Positions 1 to 9,060 are shown, counted from the first letter of the stretch. The stretch is 64,000 bases of DNA from Prevotella melaninogenica (GCF_018128065.1 NZ_CP072360.1:810501-874500), one strand, 5' to 3'. Numbers and translations: made by a program. Notes: generated by a model from the letters alone, not told the origin.

Positions 1-118
1 AGAGAACCATCAGGATAGTTGTTATCCCAAGAGAGTCAAGCTCCTGAAAGAGAAAGTCGGAATCTAAATCGACAATTGGTAGTACTTCTTCTAATTTCTT
101 ACGAATATCTTCTTTCAT
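1..118 (-). CDS. Acyl carrier protein, partial (C-terminus beyond the window)
   Basis: The reverse strand from 118 encodes 39 residues beginning MKEDIRKKLEEVLP and containing the 4'-phosphopantetheine site context ELDSLGITTI, with the attachment Ser at about residue 30. The frame is open to the window edge. It would carry acyl intermediates on a phosphopantetheine arm for the polyene cluster that reads toward it. Two further carrier proteins lie upstream in the same operon (14170-14427 and 18019-18261), so this would be the third. The first helix and the DSL motif are clear; the rest cannot be seen. Confidence 0.85.
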   Translation of the reverse strand, partial: MKEDIRKKLEEVLPIVDLDSDFLFQELDSLGITTILMVL

Positions 119-136
119 ATTATCTTGTTGTTGTTT

Positions 137-399
137 TTATTTGAATAAACGTGGGAGAAAGTCCAATAGAAACCTGCGCCTGTTCACCCAGCTATGTCCT
201 CCAGAAGTCACATTATAGGTGTACTTACAGCCTAAGTTGGACAGCTTTGAAATCCACTATACCCGACTTCTTGTTGACATAACGGAAAAGCTGTATTATG
301 ATTCTCCAGAACAGGCATTGTCCTATTTGTCGTCTGCTGCGCTGTTGCCACCGTGGAAAGGAGACAGCTCATGATGATAGATTCTATATATTTCTTCAT
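137..399 (-). pseudogene. Relic of a secreted alpha/beta-hydrolase (esterase) gene
   Basis: The first ATG (399, 15 bases after the MMPL stop) opens a signal-peptide-like frame, MKKYIESIIMSCLLSTVATA, that stops after about 55 codons. The end of the stretch, in another frame, reads NLGCKYTYNVTSGGHSWVN and closes with DFLPRLFK and a stop at 137-139. GGHSW followed by an arginine-rich helix and DFLPRLF is the usual C-terminus of Bacteroidota esterase-family hydrolases, including the catalytic His. The region between, which should hold the nucleophile and about 200 residues, is missing, so this is an internal deletion plus frame change rather than a single-base error. The fragment identity is inferred from motif memory. 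Confidence 0.6.
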
Positions 400-413
400 A
401 CTCGCATTCCTTA

Positions 414-3400
414 TTATAAAGAAAAGACCTTCGCCTCAGGGTATTTTTCTTTATCAATATCCATATTATCGATTACTTCCAAGTTATCAACTATATCCTT
501 CGCACAATAAGTCAGCATAGACGCTATGTTCTCATCCTGTTCAAACACGAACACTTGAGTGCTTCTATGTACTAAGGCATAGAGTAAGGCGAACTCACCG
601 TAGCCACTGTTTTTGACGATAACAACAGGATGAACATCTTCTGTATCTATCCACTTCGCGTAGTTATCATTGTGTTTCAAGTTCTTACATATGTTACGAT
701 AGCTATCAACCCCCTTATAACGGTAGCGATCCTTGACAAGAGAAACATAATAAGCTGCCGTCTCAAGCTCCCTTGTCAACGCCTTATACTCGCGTTTATA
801 GAAGTCGTAGACCAGAGAAGTAAGCTCGTTATAGGACTGTTGTCCCTCTACACTAATGCGCTTATATACTTTTATCGTAATGTTCCCAGGGAACACCTGA
901 AAGCTATTCCTTGGAAGAACCACGTTAAGCCCATGAATGATAACAGGGAGGATGTCTAACTGATAACGTTCAGCCAACAGGAAGGCGCCCTTGTGGAAGC
1001 GACAGATAGAAGAATTGTCATTACGTTTTCCCTCTGGGAAGATGACAAAGCTGTAGCCTCGTTCTATGTACTTCTTTATCAGTTCATCGTCAATCGAGTC
1101 CTTACCAGCTAAGGTTATGAAACCATTCCATTTGTAGATGTGCCGGATAACAGGGTTATAACTCACCTTCTCATTTGATATGAGGATGGTCTTTGGACTC
1201 ATCGCCATAAAGACGGCAGCATCCAACATTGACTGATGATTGCTGACAATGATTGAAGAAGATGCCAGCGTGTTCTCTGTCAAACCTTCTATACGGAACT
1301 TCACGTATGGTATATGACGTAAGTCAAACAAGAACAAACGCTGCTGATAACGACGCAACCACGCTCGTTTTCTCTCTGAGAAAGGTAATAATTCTAACAA
1401 GATAAAACCTAAAACATAGACTGTAAACAGTTGGATAAAGAATACAATGGCACACAACCCCATAACAACAAGGTTCTTAATTGACAGCGGACGAACCCTG
1501 TACTTATCGCCCGACTTCACTAAGAAGTTGAAGATCAAAGGAGGGAAGATATAGGCCATCAACACCACAGAGAACATTCCTGCTATTGTCACCTCAGCCA
1601 AAGAATGCAATGCCGGATGACGAGCAACGATTAAGGTTCCGATACCTATAAACATTATCAAGGCTGAGATGATGATAGAATGCTTGTAAGATGCGAGCAT
1701 CCTACGCCGATAAGCATACTCATACATCGAACCTTCTGTCATAAATATCGTATAATCGTCGCCTTGTCCGAATATAAACGTTGCTAAAATGATGTTGACA
1801 ATATTGAACTCCATTCCAAACAAAGCCATTATACCCAATATCCAAATCCAACTCACTGCCATAGGAATAAAGGAGAGAAGGGCCAATTCAAGATTACCAA
1901 ACGACAGCCAAAGGAAGAAGAAAACGATCAATCCACATGCCAATCCTATGTAATTGAAGTCGTTAGACAGGTGGTTGGCGATAGCACTGTTCATACTCTG
2001 GATATCAAAGCTGAAACCGTCCTTCTCTGATAGGGCTTCTTTTACCTTCTGGACATTCTTGTTATTGACCGAAAGGATGTTGACTACATTATATTGCTTG
2101 CCCACACTATCGACGCTGATGTTACCTGCAAAGAGCGAGCGTGTCAGGTCATTGAAATAAGAGGCAGGCTGCGGTTGATAGTTTCTGCCTAACAAGTCAT
2201 AATACTCATCAAAGCTGTCGGCAGCAAAACCTTCCCTCTGCATAGCTGAGCGAAGCGTTGTTGTGAGTTTCTCCCTGTTTTTCCTTACAAAGTTATTCCA
2301 TCGTTTTAGCCTGTGCTTCTGCTCGGAGGTAGACACGAGGAACTGACTGCAGGAACTGTAATCATGTACCAACTTCTCCTTCACTAACCTCTCCAACATT
2401 GGCTGTATACGCTGACTCTTGTCCAATGCACCATCCATCGTTGAATCAGTCGTAACAGCATATACCTTTTGGTAATCTCCGTTCTCCGTCATCATCTTCT
2501 GGAAATATGCCATATCAGCCTTCTGATCATCCGTCATATAGTTGATATTCGACATATTGGCATCGAACTTTGTTTGGAAACTGAAGTATCCAAAGACTAT
2601 CGTTAGCACTATTACAACCCCTACAAACACGGGCTTGTTTTCCAAAGAGATATCACTCACCTTATCCAAGAAGGTATGCTTCACCTCCTTTGTTTCCTTC
2701 GTGATATGTGGAAGATAAACCAATACGAAGAGAATGGTTCCTATCAGCAAGAAAGAACTAAACAAGCCAAGGTCGCGCAAAGCAAAAGATTGCAGCGGGA
2801 CAAGGGATAAGAAAGCACCAACCGTCGTCACATTACCCACCAAGAGGGGTGCGACGATCTCTCGCAAAGCTTTCTTCCTCTTAGGAGTATGCGACAAATG
2901 GGCTATGAAATGTAGCGGATAGTTCACGGCAATACCCAAGATTACCGAGCTTATACCAATGACAATGATTGAAACACTATTATGGAACAAAGCTAATCCA
3001 CCCATAGCAAAGAGCCAACCCCACCCTATGGAGAGGATAATCAGCAATATATTGCGGACACTCCGTAAGGTGAAAAGCAACAAAGCCATGATAAGTACCA
3101 CAGCAATGATGACCGAAAGGATGCTGTCTGACTTTATCTGCGATGCGTTACCGACGGCGATGACTGGTCCACCGATAATATGAACATCTATATTCTTACT
3201 GTTTGCAACAGCCTTACTACCACACGTCTGTAGGAGTTCAATCAGCTTTGTGTTGTTCTCCGTCTCACTTGCGCCATACGGAGAGTCTATCATCACGATA
3301 GCTTTCTGCATATCAGGAGAGAAGATATGCCCCGCATACAGTTCATACTTCAAATCTGTATCCGTCCGTTGCAATAGCTGAACGACGGGTGTAAAAAGGT

Positions 3401-3587
3401 TGAGTGGGTCGCGTTGTATATTCTCAGAGAGGATATCTCCAGCAGGGAACATCAGCAACTGCTTGTCATGTTGCAATTGCTTTACTACATAGTCAGGTTG
3501 CTGAAGCGCCTTCTCCATCCGGACATAGTCCTTCTCTGTCAGGAAATAAGGGATATTCTGATACACAAAGCTCGTCACCTTCGACAT
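414..3587 (-). CDS. MMPL/RND-type exporter fused to an acyltransferase and a Rossmann-like tail (main part of a frameshifted gene)
   Basis: This 1057-residue frame carries most of an MMPL-family membrane exporter. There are two blocks of hydrophobic helices (about residues 150-300 and 560-720) separated by a large periplasmic loop. A PlsC-type acyltransferase domain follows, with SNHQSMLDA (HX4D) near residue 785 and FPEGKR downstream. The last 90 residues contain VIVKNSGYGEFALLYAL and VFVFEQDE, resembling motifs I and II of a class I methyltransferase fold. The N-terminus of the exporter is in another frame at 3575-3937. Adding one A to the AAA run at 3589-3591 would join them as DLEKMSKVTSF. 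It probably moves or finishes the acylated polyene at the inner membrane. Domain calls are firm; substrate is inferred. Confidence 0.85.
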   Translation of the reverse strand: MSKVTSFVYQNIPYFLTEKDYVRMEKALQQPDYVVKQLQHDKQLLMFPAGDILSENIQRDPLNLFTPVVQLLQRTDTDLKYELYAGHIFSPDMQKAIVMIDSPYGASETENNTKLIELLQTCGSKAVANSKNIDVHIIGGPVIAVGNASQIKSDSILSVIIAVVLIMALLLFTLRSVRNILLIILSIGWGWLFAMGGLALFHNSVSIIVIGISSVILGIAVNYPLHFIAHLSHTPKRKKALREIVAPLLVGNVTTVGAFLSLVPLQSFALRDLGLFSSFLLIGTILFVLVYLPHITKETKEVKHTFLDKVSDISLENKPVFVGVVIVLTIVFGYFSFQTKFDANMSNINYMTDDQKADMAYFQKMMTENGDYQKVYAVTTDSTMDGALDKSQRIQPMLERLVKEKLVHDYSSCSQFLVSTSEQKHRLKRWNNFVRKNREKLTTTLRSAMQREGFAADSFDEYYDLLGRNYQPQPASYFNDLTRSLFAGNISVDSVGKQYNVVNILSVNNKNVQKVKEALSEKDGFSFDIQSMNSAIANHLSNDFNYIGLACGLIVFFFLWLSFGNLELALLSFIPMAVSWIWILGIMALFGMEFNIVNIILATFIFGQGDDYTIFMTEGSMYEYAYRRRMLASYKHSIIISALIMFIGIGTLIVARHPALHSLAEVTIAGMFSVVLMAYIFPPLIFNFLVKSGDKYRVRPLSIKNLVVMGLCAIVFFIQLFTVYVLGFILLELLPFSERKRAWLRRYQQRLFLFDLRHIPYVKFRIEGLTENTLASSSIIVSNHQSMLDAAVFMAMSPKTILISNEKVSYNPVIRHIYKWNGFITLAGKDSIDDELIKKYIERGYSFVIFPEGKRNDNSSICRFHKGAFLLAERYQLDILPVIIHGLNVVLPRNSFQVFPGNITIKVYKRISVEGQQSYNELTSLVYDFYKREYKALTRELETAAYYVSLVKDRYRYKGVDSYRNICKNLKHNDNYAKWIDTEDVHPVVIVKNSGYGEFALLYALVHRSTQVFVFEQDENIASMLTYCAKDIVDNLEVIDNMDIDKEKYPEAKVFSL

Positions 3588-3937
3588 CTTTCAAGGTCGA
3601 TCTGAGACATTATATATGGTATTTTCTTTGCCGTATCAGCACGCTGCATCTCATCAACGAAGGAGTCTATACAACCCACCATAGCGTCGGGATCGGTTTT
3701 AGTGGTATCCCGATACTGGAAAATAGCAAAAATCTTATTTGCTCCTGATATATCCTGATAAACCTTTAAGGCATTATGATGGTTACTGTCAACAGGCAGA
3801 AAGTCTGCAATATCCTCCTTATAACCGAGTCGGAGTACTGAGACAACCAGTAATAGAGTAACTATCATAAATGAAAGCACAGCGACCAGCTTGTGTGCCT
3901 TCATATAATCATACAAACGCAGAATTGGTTCCGTCAT
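3575..3937 (-). CDS. N-terminal fragment of the MMPL exporter (frameshifted)
   Basis: This 120-residue frame begins MTEPILRLYDYMKAHK, has one transmembrane helix (about residues 17-36) and then the periplasmic stretch YKEDIADFLPVDSNHHNALK, typical of the start of Bacteroidota MMPL proteins. It ends at a premature stop after MSQIDLERCRR. The next frame continues the expected sequence from MSKVTSF. Restoring one A turns the junction into LEKMSKV, giving a protein of about 1177 residues. It starts one base after the downstream stop of the acyltransferase gene at 3939, consistent with translational coupling. Confidence 0.8.
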   Translation of the reverse strand: MTEPILRLYDYMKAHKLVAVLSFMIVTLLLVVSVLRLGYKEDIADFLPVDSNHHNALKVYQDISGANKIFAIFQYRDTTKTDPDAMVGCIDSFVDEMQRADTAKKIPYIMSQIDLERCRR

Positions 3938-3938
3938 C

Positions 3939-5063
3939 CTATTTATTAATTACTGGATTCGAATAAATCCCTAAAAAGATATCCTTTAGTTTCTCTATAT
4001 CACATGTATCATATTTCTCTAATTGCTGAAGATTGTCCATAAAGGCTTTCTTCTCCTCCTCCGTGTAACAATCCTTATACTTTGTTGTACCGTAACGTAG
4101 GTCATAGGCAATATAATTGTTAGGGTATAGACGATAAGCCGTATTAATCCGATTGTCTAAAAGATGCGCTACATGCTTATGATATTCGTTGTTTGTGGCA
4201 TCTTCAAACTTTGTCAGCTCGGCATGAGAAATCGGTTCGCAAAGCTCAAAATGTACTCTTCCCTTCTGCTGAATAAGTCCTGTGAGAATGCTGTTAAGGT
4301 CTTCTCCAGGTTTCTTTGTGTACTTTGAAAACTGTGACTCATAGAGTTCAAGCGTCTTCAAGATGTCACAGGGTTCCCACTCATAAGACACGGCAATGGG
4401 AACAACATGCAACTGGTCAATGGCCTTGATTTTATCCTCTGGGCACGACATACAAAACATCTTAATGATTCCCTGATCAGTAACATCATTGCCGTCCTTG
4501 GTCCTACCGTTGCGTTGCGCAATCCAAACAGACTGCCCTTTGTCCGTGATAACATAACGGATATAATCCGACAATTTCTTAGAACTACGGTAGAAATCCT
4601 TAACATTATTACCTGGACGCTCCACCTTGAACATCTTGTTGCACTTCCCGATATCTATGACCAACTGATTCATCATCAAGTTAGCACCGAAGGTTATCTC
4701 CGTGGTATCGAAATCCTTGGTAACAAAGTAGTACTGAAGCAAGCTCGAATCTAACATAATATCACGATGATTGGACACGAAGAGATAGTGTTCATCAGGG
4801 TTCAGCTTGTCAAGTCCCGAACAAGTAAATGAAGTAATGCTGTTCTCTATCACTCGCTGATTGACCATACGCATCGTTTCCGTTTGGAATTCGCGTACTG
4901 TCTTATAGTTTGCGATACGCTCACGAACAGTCTCCAAAGGTTCGTCAGGATAAACATACGACGCCAGAAATGGGAATGAAGAACTAAAGGCTATGCGCTG
5001 CATTGCCGCTGGAATTTCTTCGACATTATAAGGTCTGATATCATCAAATTGACTTGTCTCCAT
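3939..5063 (-). CDS. PlsC-like (1-acylglycerol-3-phosphate type) acyltransferase
   Basis: A 374-residue soluble or peripheral acyltransferase. The motif VSNHRDIMLDSS near residue 97 is the catalytic His/Asp block of a subfamily that has five residues, not four, between His and Asp. RNGRTKDG near 185 and VPIAVSYEWEPCD near 223 match later acyltransferase blocks. No signal peptide or clear membrane helix is seen. It lies between the cluster esterase and the MMPL gene. In aryl polyene clusters such an enzyme is thought to help attach the polyene to a glycerol lipid anchor; that role is inferred here. The gap to the upstream gene (5064-5196) holds an imperfect hairpin. Confidence 0.85.
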   Translation of the reverse strand: METSQFDDIRPYNVEEIPAAMQRIAFSSSFPFLASYVYPDEPLETVRERIANYKTVREFQTETMRMVNQRVIENSITSFTCSGLDKLNPDEHYLFVSNHRDIMLDSSLLQYYFVTKDFDTTEITFGANLMMNQLVIDIGKCNKMFKVERPGNNVKDFYRSSKKLSDYIRYVITDKGQSVWIAQRNGRTKDGNDVTDQGIIKMFCMSCPEDKIKAIDQLHVVPIAVSYEWEPCDILKTLELYESQFSKYTKKPGEDLNSILTGLIQQKGRVHFELCEPISHAELTKFEDATNNEYHKHVAHLLDNRINTAYRLYPNNYIAYDLRYGTTKYKDCYTEEEKKAFMDNLQQLEKYDTCDIEKLKDIFLGIYSNPVINK

Positions 5064-5154
5064 TACTGTTTATACTTTATTATTCATATTAATATTATCA
5101 ATTCAAATCGTAGTCTGCCAAAGCTGAATTTCAAGTAACGCCCAATTGAAATAC

Positions 5155-5190
5155 ACGTAAGGCTTGATTGCTTTTTTCGTGAGCTTACGT
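5155..5190 (-). terminator. Imperfect hairpin between esterase and acyltransferase genes
   Basis: ACGTAAGGCT (5155-5164) pairs with AGCTTACGT (5182-5190) with one bulged base and a loop of 17. No strong T tract follows on either strand. It could be a weak terminator or attenuator inside the operon. Confidence 0.25.
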
Positions 5191-5196
5191 CTATTT

Positions 5197-6066
5197 TCAA
5201 GGGGTATCCTCGAGTTTGTGAAACCAGGACAGAAACTCCTTTTTCCATTGCCGACACTCAGCCGTACCTTTACGCTCTGAAGCTCCGAAACCATGTCCAC
5301 CCGTCTGATATTGAATGTAACGATGAGGAACCTTCTGGCTTGTCAGGGCTGAATCAAGTAACTCTGAATTCTGATACTTCACGATAGGGTCATCCTTACA
5401 GTTGACGAGGAATACGGGAGGACAGTCCGTTGGCACGTGCCGTTCAAGGGAAAGAAGATCACGAAGAGCTCTATTCTTCATCCGACTGTCGCCCAAGAGT
5501 GCCCTGCGTGAACGCTTATGTACACAGGACTCGACCATAGTAACAACAGGGTAGATGGGTACCATGAAATAAGGACGTTCTGCCTTTGGTAGCAATTCGG
5601 CGGCCGACATCACTAAATGGCCACCAGCGGAGAAACCCATTGCAGCCACCCGCGCTGTGTCAATGCCGTAGTCTTCGGCGTACGCCTTGACATAACGCAT
5701 CGCCTGTTGGAGGTCGTTTAAGGCATCGGGATAGCGAACACCTCTAAAAACATACCGATAAGGGAAGAGAAAAGCCCCCACTCCAGCTGTACGATAGTGC
5801 AAGACAAAGGCTGATATTCCGTTCTGCTGCAACCATTGACCCACAGCCTTACCTTCATTTTGCATGTCGTGCCACAGGTAACTACCACCAGGGCAGACGA
5901 TAACAGCGACATTCTGTTTCCCCGCTGCCAGATAAGGCGTCAGCTGAACAGTCTTCCTTACCTTCGTCCCCTCCCATATGTTGATGTGGGCTGACTTCTG
6001 CTGCGCCATGACAAACAAGCAGGATAGACTCAAACAGAACAATAGCAGGTAACGTTTTTTACTCAT
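5197..6066 (-). CDS. Secreted alpha/beta-hydrolase (BD-FAE-like esterase)
   Basis: About 289 residues starting MSKKRYLLLFCLSLSCLFVMAQ, a signal peptide. The oxyanion region VIVCPGGSYLWHD, the nucleophile GFSAGGH (Ser near 140), an Asp in NCKDDP and a His in GGHGFG form a full catalytic triad. I chose the ATG at 6066 because it overlaps the upstream stop as ATGA; an ATG at 6075 adds three residues inside the upstream gene. A secreted esterase in a polyene cluster could trim or transfer ester-linked groups in the periplasm; this is inferred. The relic at 137-399 may be a second hydrolase of the same broad fold. Confidence 0.85.
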   Translation of the reverse strand: MSKKRYLLLFCLSLSCLFVMAQQKSAHINIWEGTKVRKTVQLTPYLAAGKQNVAVIVCPGGSYLWHDMQNEGKAVGQWLQQNGISAFVLHYRTAGVGAFLFPYRYVFRGVRYPDALNDLQQAMRYVKAYAEDYGIDTARVAAMGFSAGGHLVMSAAELLPKAERPYFMVPIYPVVTMVESCVHKRSRRALLGDSRMKNRALRDLLSLERHVPTDCPPVFLVNCKDDPIVKYQNSELLDSALTSQKVPHRYIQYQTGGHGFGASERKGTAECRQWKKEFLSWFHKLEDTP

Positions 6067-7190
6067 TTCACACATTCATTTATTCTGTTCAAGATATAAT
6101 TTTGTCCCAAGATAGCTTCAACAGTATTGATAGCTGTAAGCGGAACGCCACAAAATCCTGGCAGTCCGTTGTTCTGACCTGTCAACAGAAGATTGTCAAC
6201 TTTCGTCACCACAGGTACCTGTGATAAGGCTATATTCTTATAGTCTTTACTAAATCCGAACATAGAACCCTCCTTACTACCATAATAGTCACGGATTGTC
6301 AAGGGTGACGCTGTATTGATCTTATCAACACAGGCACTGAATCCTGGATGCAACTCTTCAATGAGTGCCAACAGGTCACGAGCTTTCTCCTCCTTCCATA
6401 CTTCGTAATCTGCGCCACGCTTTCCCACTTCTGTCTCTTCCCACTTCGCAACTTCGTCATAAAGCATCGGGATTGTAACTAACGCCTTGTCAGCATATTC
6501 GCCCTGCTGCTCATCGGGAGGTGTCATAAAGAGAAATCCTAACGGCCAAATCTTGTTATGCTGACCGAAGTTCCAAATATCGACGTATCTCGTCATAAAA
6601 TACTCCGAATGATTGATGTAAGGGAAGGTACCAGGCTTCAACTTGATATAAACCGAGAAAGCAGAATAACTATTCGGAATACTGTTAAGCCTCGTTCGAT
6701 AGGCTTTTGGGAAGCTATTTTCAGGCATTAACCTCAGCAAAGAACAAGGATGTATTGCTGAGATATAGTAGTCTGCCTGATAGGTATTGCCTTTCTTTGT
6801 CCGCACGTAATCAACGTGTCGGTTGTTGACTTCTACCCACTCAACGCCTTCGTTAGTATGTACCTTGCCGCCAGCTGATTCTATGACAGAAGTCAAAAGG
6901 TCAGTGAACTTGTCGCTACCTCCTGCAAAGCGACTTGCCCCCTGCATATAAAGTCGACTGATGATAGCATGGATATAAGCTGGTGTTTCGTCACTCCTTC
7001 CACCATAGAGTGGATTCATATAAGCCACGACACTGCGTAGCTTCGGGTCTTGAATATACTTTGCTATAAAGGAGTCTGCCGCTATAGTGAACTCTTCCGA
7101 ATGGATAGGAAACATCTCGGTAGACGGCTGAAGATGGAAGAGCTTGATATCGTCTGTCATCCGATAGATGGCGTCCGCATAGGCTTGCAA
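6063..7190 (-). CDS. RetSat/CrtI-like FAD oxidoreductase, C-terminal part (frameshifted)
   Basis: This frame holds the substrate-binding half of a phytoene desaturase/retinol saturase-like flavoprotein, ending LLLTGQNNGLPGFCGVP, which is the family's C-terminal FAD-contact block. The listed start is only the first Met. The same frame is open upstream to about 7250 and reads GKDGFVSSLSAYFPNQREAL, continuing the N-terminal fragment at 7229-7561. Adding one A to the five-A run at 7248-7252 joins the two into about 480 residues. It matches the intact neighbour (7558-9060) along its length. It may set the saturation state or geometry of the polyene; the reaction is inferred. Confidence 0.8.
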   Translation of the reverse strand: MQAYADAIYRMTDDIKLFHLQPSTEMFPIHSEEFTIAADSFIAKYIQDPKLRSVVAYMNPLYGGRSDETPAYIHAIISRLYMQGASRFAGGSDKFTDLLTSVIESAGGKVHTNEGVEWVEVNNRHVDYVRTKKGNTYQADYYISAIHPCSLLRLMPENSFPKAYRTRLNSIPNSYSAFSVYIKLKPGTFPYINHSEYFMTRYVDIWNFGQHNKIWPLGFLFMTPPDEQQGEYADKALVTIPMLYDEVAKWEETEVGKRGADYEVWKEEKARDLLALIEELHPGFSACVDKINTASPLTIRDYYGSKEGSMFGFSKDYKNIALSQVPVVTKVDNLLLTGQNNGLPGFCGVPLTAINTVEAILGQNYILNRINECVK

Positions 7191-7228
7191 GGCTTCACGC
7201 TGATTAGGGAAATACGCAGAAAGCGAAC

Positions 7229-7561
7229 TTACAAAACCGTCCTTTCCTTTTTGATATGGTAAGTTGCCTTGTCTTCAGCGAAATACAATCTGTCTGTACA
7301 GTCATCATCAACGTTCACCAACTCCACCTTATCAATAATTCCCAAGTACTGACAGATGCGATAGATGTTACCACCTGGCTGCATACCACCAATGACGTGC
7401 ATGCCAGTATCATACGTCTTACCAAAGCGGTTGAAGGTCTGAAGACCACCACCTGCCGTCACATTCTTCTCAAGGACCGTTACTTTAAAGCCTTCCTTTG
7501 CTAAGATCCCCCCTGTAAACAGTCCGCCTAAGCCTCCACCTATAATCACTGCTGTCTTCAT
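7229..7561 (-). CDS. RetSat/CrtI-like FAD oxidoreductase, N-terminal fragment (frameshifted)
   Basis: The first 110 residues begin MKTAVIIGGGLGGLFTGG, the GxGxxG dinucleotide-binding motif, followed by VTVLEKN with the ribose-binding Glu and GGGLQTFNRFGKTYDTGMHV, a family block. The frame ends at YHIKKERTVL and a stop; the true continuation lies in the next frame after one extra A. The start overlaps the upstream desaturase stop by four bases (7558-7561), as in a coupled operon. Confidence 0.8.
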   Translation of the reverse strand: MKTAVIIGGGLGGLFTGGILAKEGFKVTVLEKNVTAGGGLQTFNRFGKTYDTGMHVIGGMQPGGNIYRICQYLGIIDKVELVNVDDDCTDRLYFAEDKATYHIKKERTVL

Positions 7562-9060
7562 TTGTTGGCCTCCTTTATCTGTTCATATATCTTCTTTGCT
7601 GTCAACAGCTCGCTACAGGTGACGATAGCACCTACTAATACGCCCAACATACCATGTGAATTAATATTCTGTCCAGTAAGATAGAGATTGGGAACCTTCG
7701 TCCTCTGTGGTACTCTGCAAGCACTCCCTAAATGAATGTCACGAACATTACCGTACATTGAGCCACCTTCTGTACCCGTATAATCAAGGTAGGTAAGTGG
7801 GGTAGAGGTGTAATAGGCTTGGATTTGTGAACGTATATTAGGGAAATGTTGTTCCAACACATCCAACAGTTTCTCAGCCTTCCTCTTCTTAAATTCTTCG
7901 TAGTCCTTACCTCGTCTGCCTACCTTTGTTCCCTTCCACTGTTCTACTTCCGACATCTGCATATAGGAGAGAATGACGCCTGTTGAGGCATATTGTGAGT
8001 CGTTCTCAGGACAAAAGTGCATATAGAGGAAACCTTTCGGCCAATCTTCTTCTGTGTAATGCTCGCAGTTCCACGGGCTTGTCCCTTGATAACCATAATA
8101 ATTATAGTTGAGATAAGGCACCGTATTCTCCTTGAAGTGTAGATAGACAGAGAAGCCGCCAACCGTTTGTGGAATGTTATTGATGCGTTTTCTGAAAGCA
8201 GGACGGATAAGTTTCGTATCCAAGAGTTCCAGTGTTCGTATCGGATGGGCGTCAGATATGATAATATCACAAGGCATCAACGTGTCGCCGTTTACCTCCA
8301 CACCAACAGCATGGGTATCATCACAGACTATCTTCGTTACCTTTTTCCGTGTCAGCACCTCTCCACCATATCGGTTAATGGTATGAATCAAAGCTATTGC
8401 TATCTTATCACTCCCCCCTTTGATACGATAAGAACTTTGGCTATAGAAGTCCATTATAAAGGCATGTGTTGAGAAGGGAGTTTTGTCTTTTTCAGCTGCA
8501 TAAAGCGGGAGATTGCCAACCAGCACCTCTGCTAATACAGGGTCGGTGATTAGCTCGTCAATCACATCACTGATGGAGCGCAATTGATACTCCATATTTA
8601 GGGCTGTGTCAGACTCCGCACACTTAAGAGAATGGAGCGAGGATGCATTAGCAATCTCTTCGATGAGGTCGCAATACTTCTCAAGATTGGCTTTTTGATC
8701 TGGGAAATAGCCACTCATCTTCTCTATGAAAGCCGCTCTACTGTTGGCAAACTCATATCGCTTGCCCTCCAACACGACGACATCATAGCCATCGGTGTTA
8801 AGCTGGGAAAGCGTCACTTCCTTGTCAATCTCCAAGTATCTCATCAGCTTGTACAATGTCTGTCCTGGTGCAGCGCTACCGATAAAGTGCATACCTGTCT
8901 CGAACTTAGCACCTCGACGCGTGAAACACTGCAGGCATCCTCCAGCCTGATTGCTCTGTTCCAACACGGTAACATCATATCCATTTTTTGCGAGAATAGC
9001 TCCTGTTGACAGTCCACCCAGTCCGCTGCCGATAATGATAACTTTCTTCTGCTTTGTCAT
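7558..9060 (-). CDS. RetSat/CrtI-like FAD-dependent oxidoreductase
   Basis: An intact 500-residue flavoprotein. It opens with KVIIIGSGLGGLSTGAIL (FAD Rossmann motif) and VTVLEQSNQAGGCLQ, has GMHFIGSAAPGQ in the N-terminal third and ends with LYLTGQNINSHGMLGV, the C-terminal FAD block. The family includes carotenoid desaturases and retinol saturases. In a cluster with ketosynthases and dehydratases it could oxidise, reduce or isomerise bonds in the polyene chain, but the direction cannot be read from sequence. It overlaps both neighbours by four bases. A paralogue follows immediately (6063-7561), so the pair probably arose by duplication. Confidence 0.85.
   Translation of the reverse strand: MTKQKKVIIIGSGLGGLSTGAILAKNGYDVTVLEQSNQAGGCLQCFTRRGAKFETGMHFIGSAAPGQTLYKLMRYLEIDKEVTLSQLNTDGYDVVVLEGKRYEFANSRAAFIEKMSGYFPDQKANLEKYCDLIEEIANASSLHSLKCAESDTALNMEYQLRSISDVIDELITDPVLAEVLVGNLPLYAAEKDKTPFSTHAFIMDFYSQSSYRIKGGSDKIAIALIHTINRYGGEVLTRKKVTKIVCDDTHAVGVEVNGDTLMPCDIIISDAHPIRTLELLDTKLIRPAFRKRINNIPQTVGGFSVYLHFKENTVPYLNYNYYGYQGTSPWNCEHYTEEDWPKGFLYMHFCPENDSQYASTGVILSYMQMSEVEQWKGTKVGRRGKDYEEFKKRKAEKLLDVLEQHFPNIRSQIQAYYTSTPLTYLDYTGTEGGSMYGNVRDIHLGSACRVPQRTKVPNLYLTGQNINSHGMLGVLVGAIVTCSELLTAKKIYEQIKEANK

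Noticed and set aside
4407..4754. 115-residue plus-strand frame
   Set aside because: Antisense shadow of the PlsC-like acyltransferase with no coding signal of its own.
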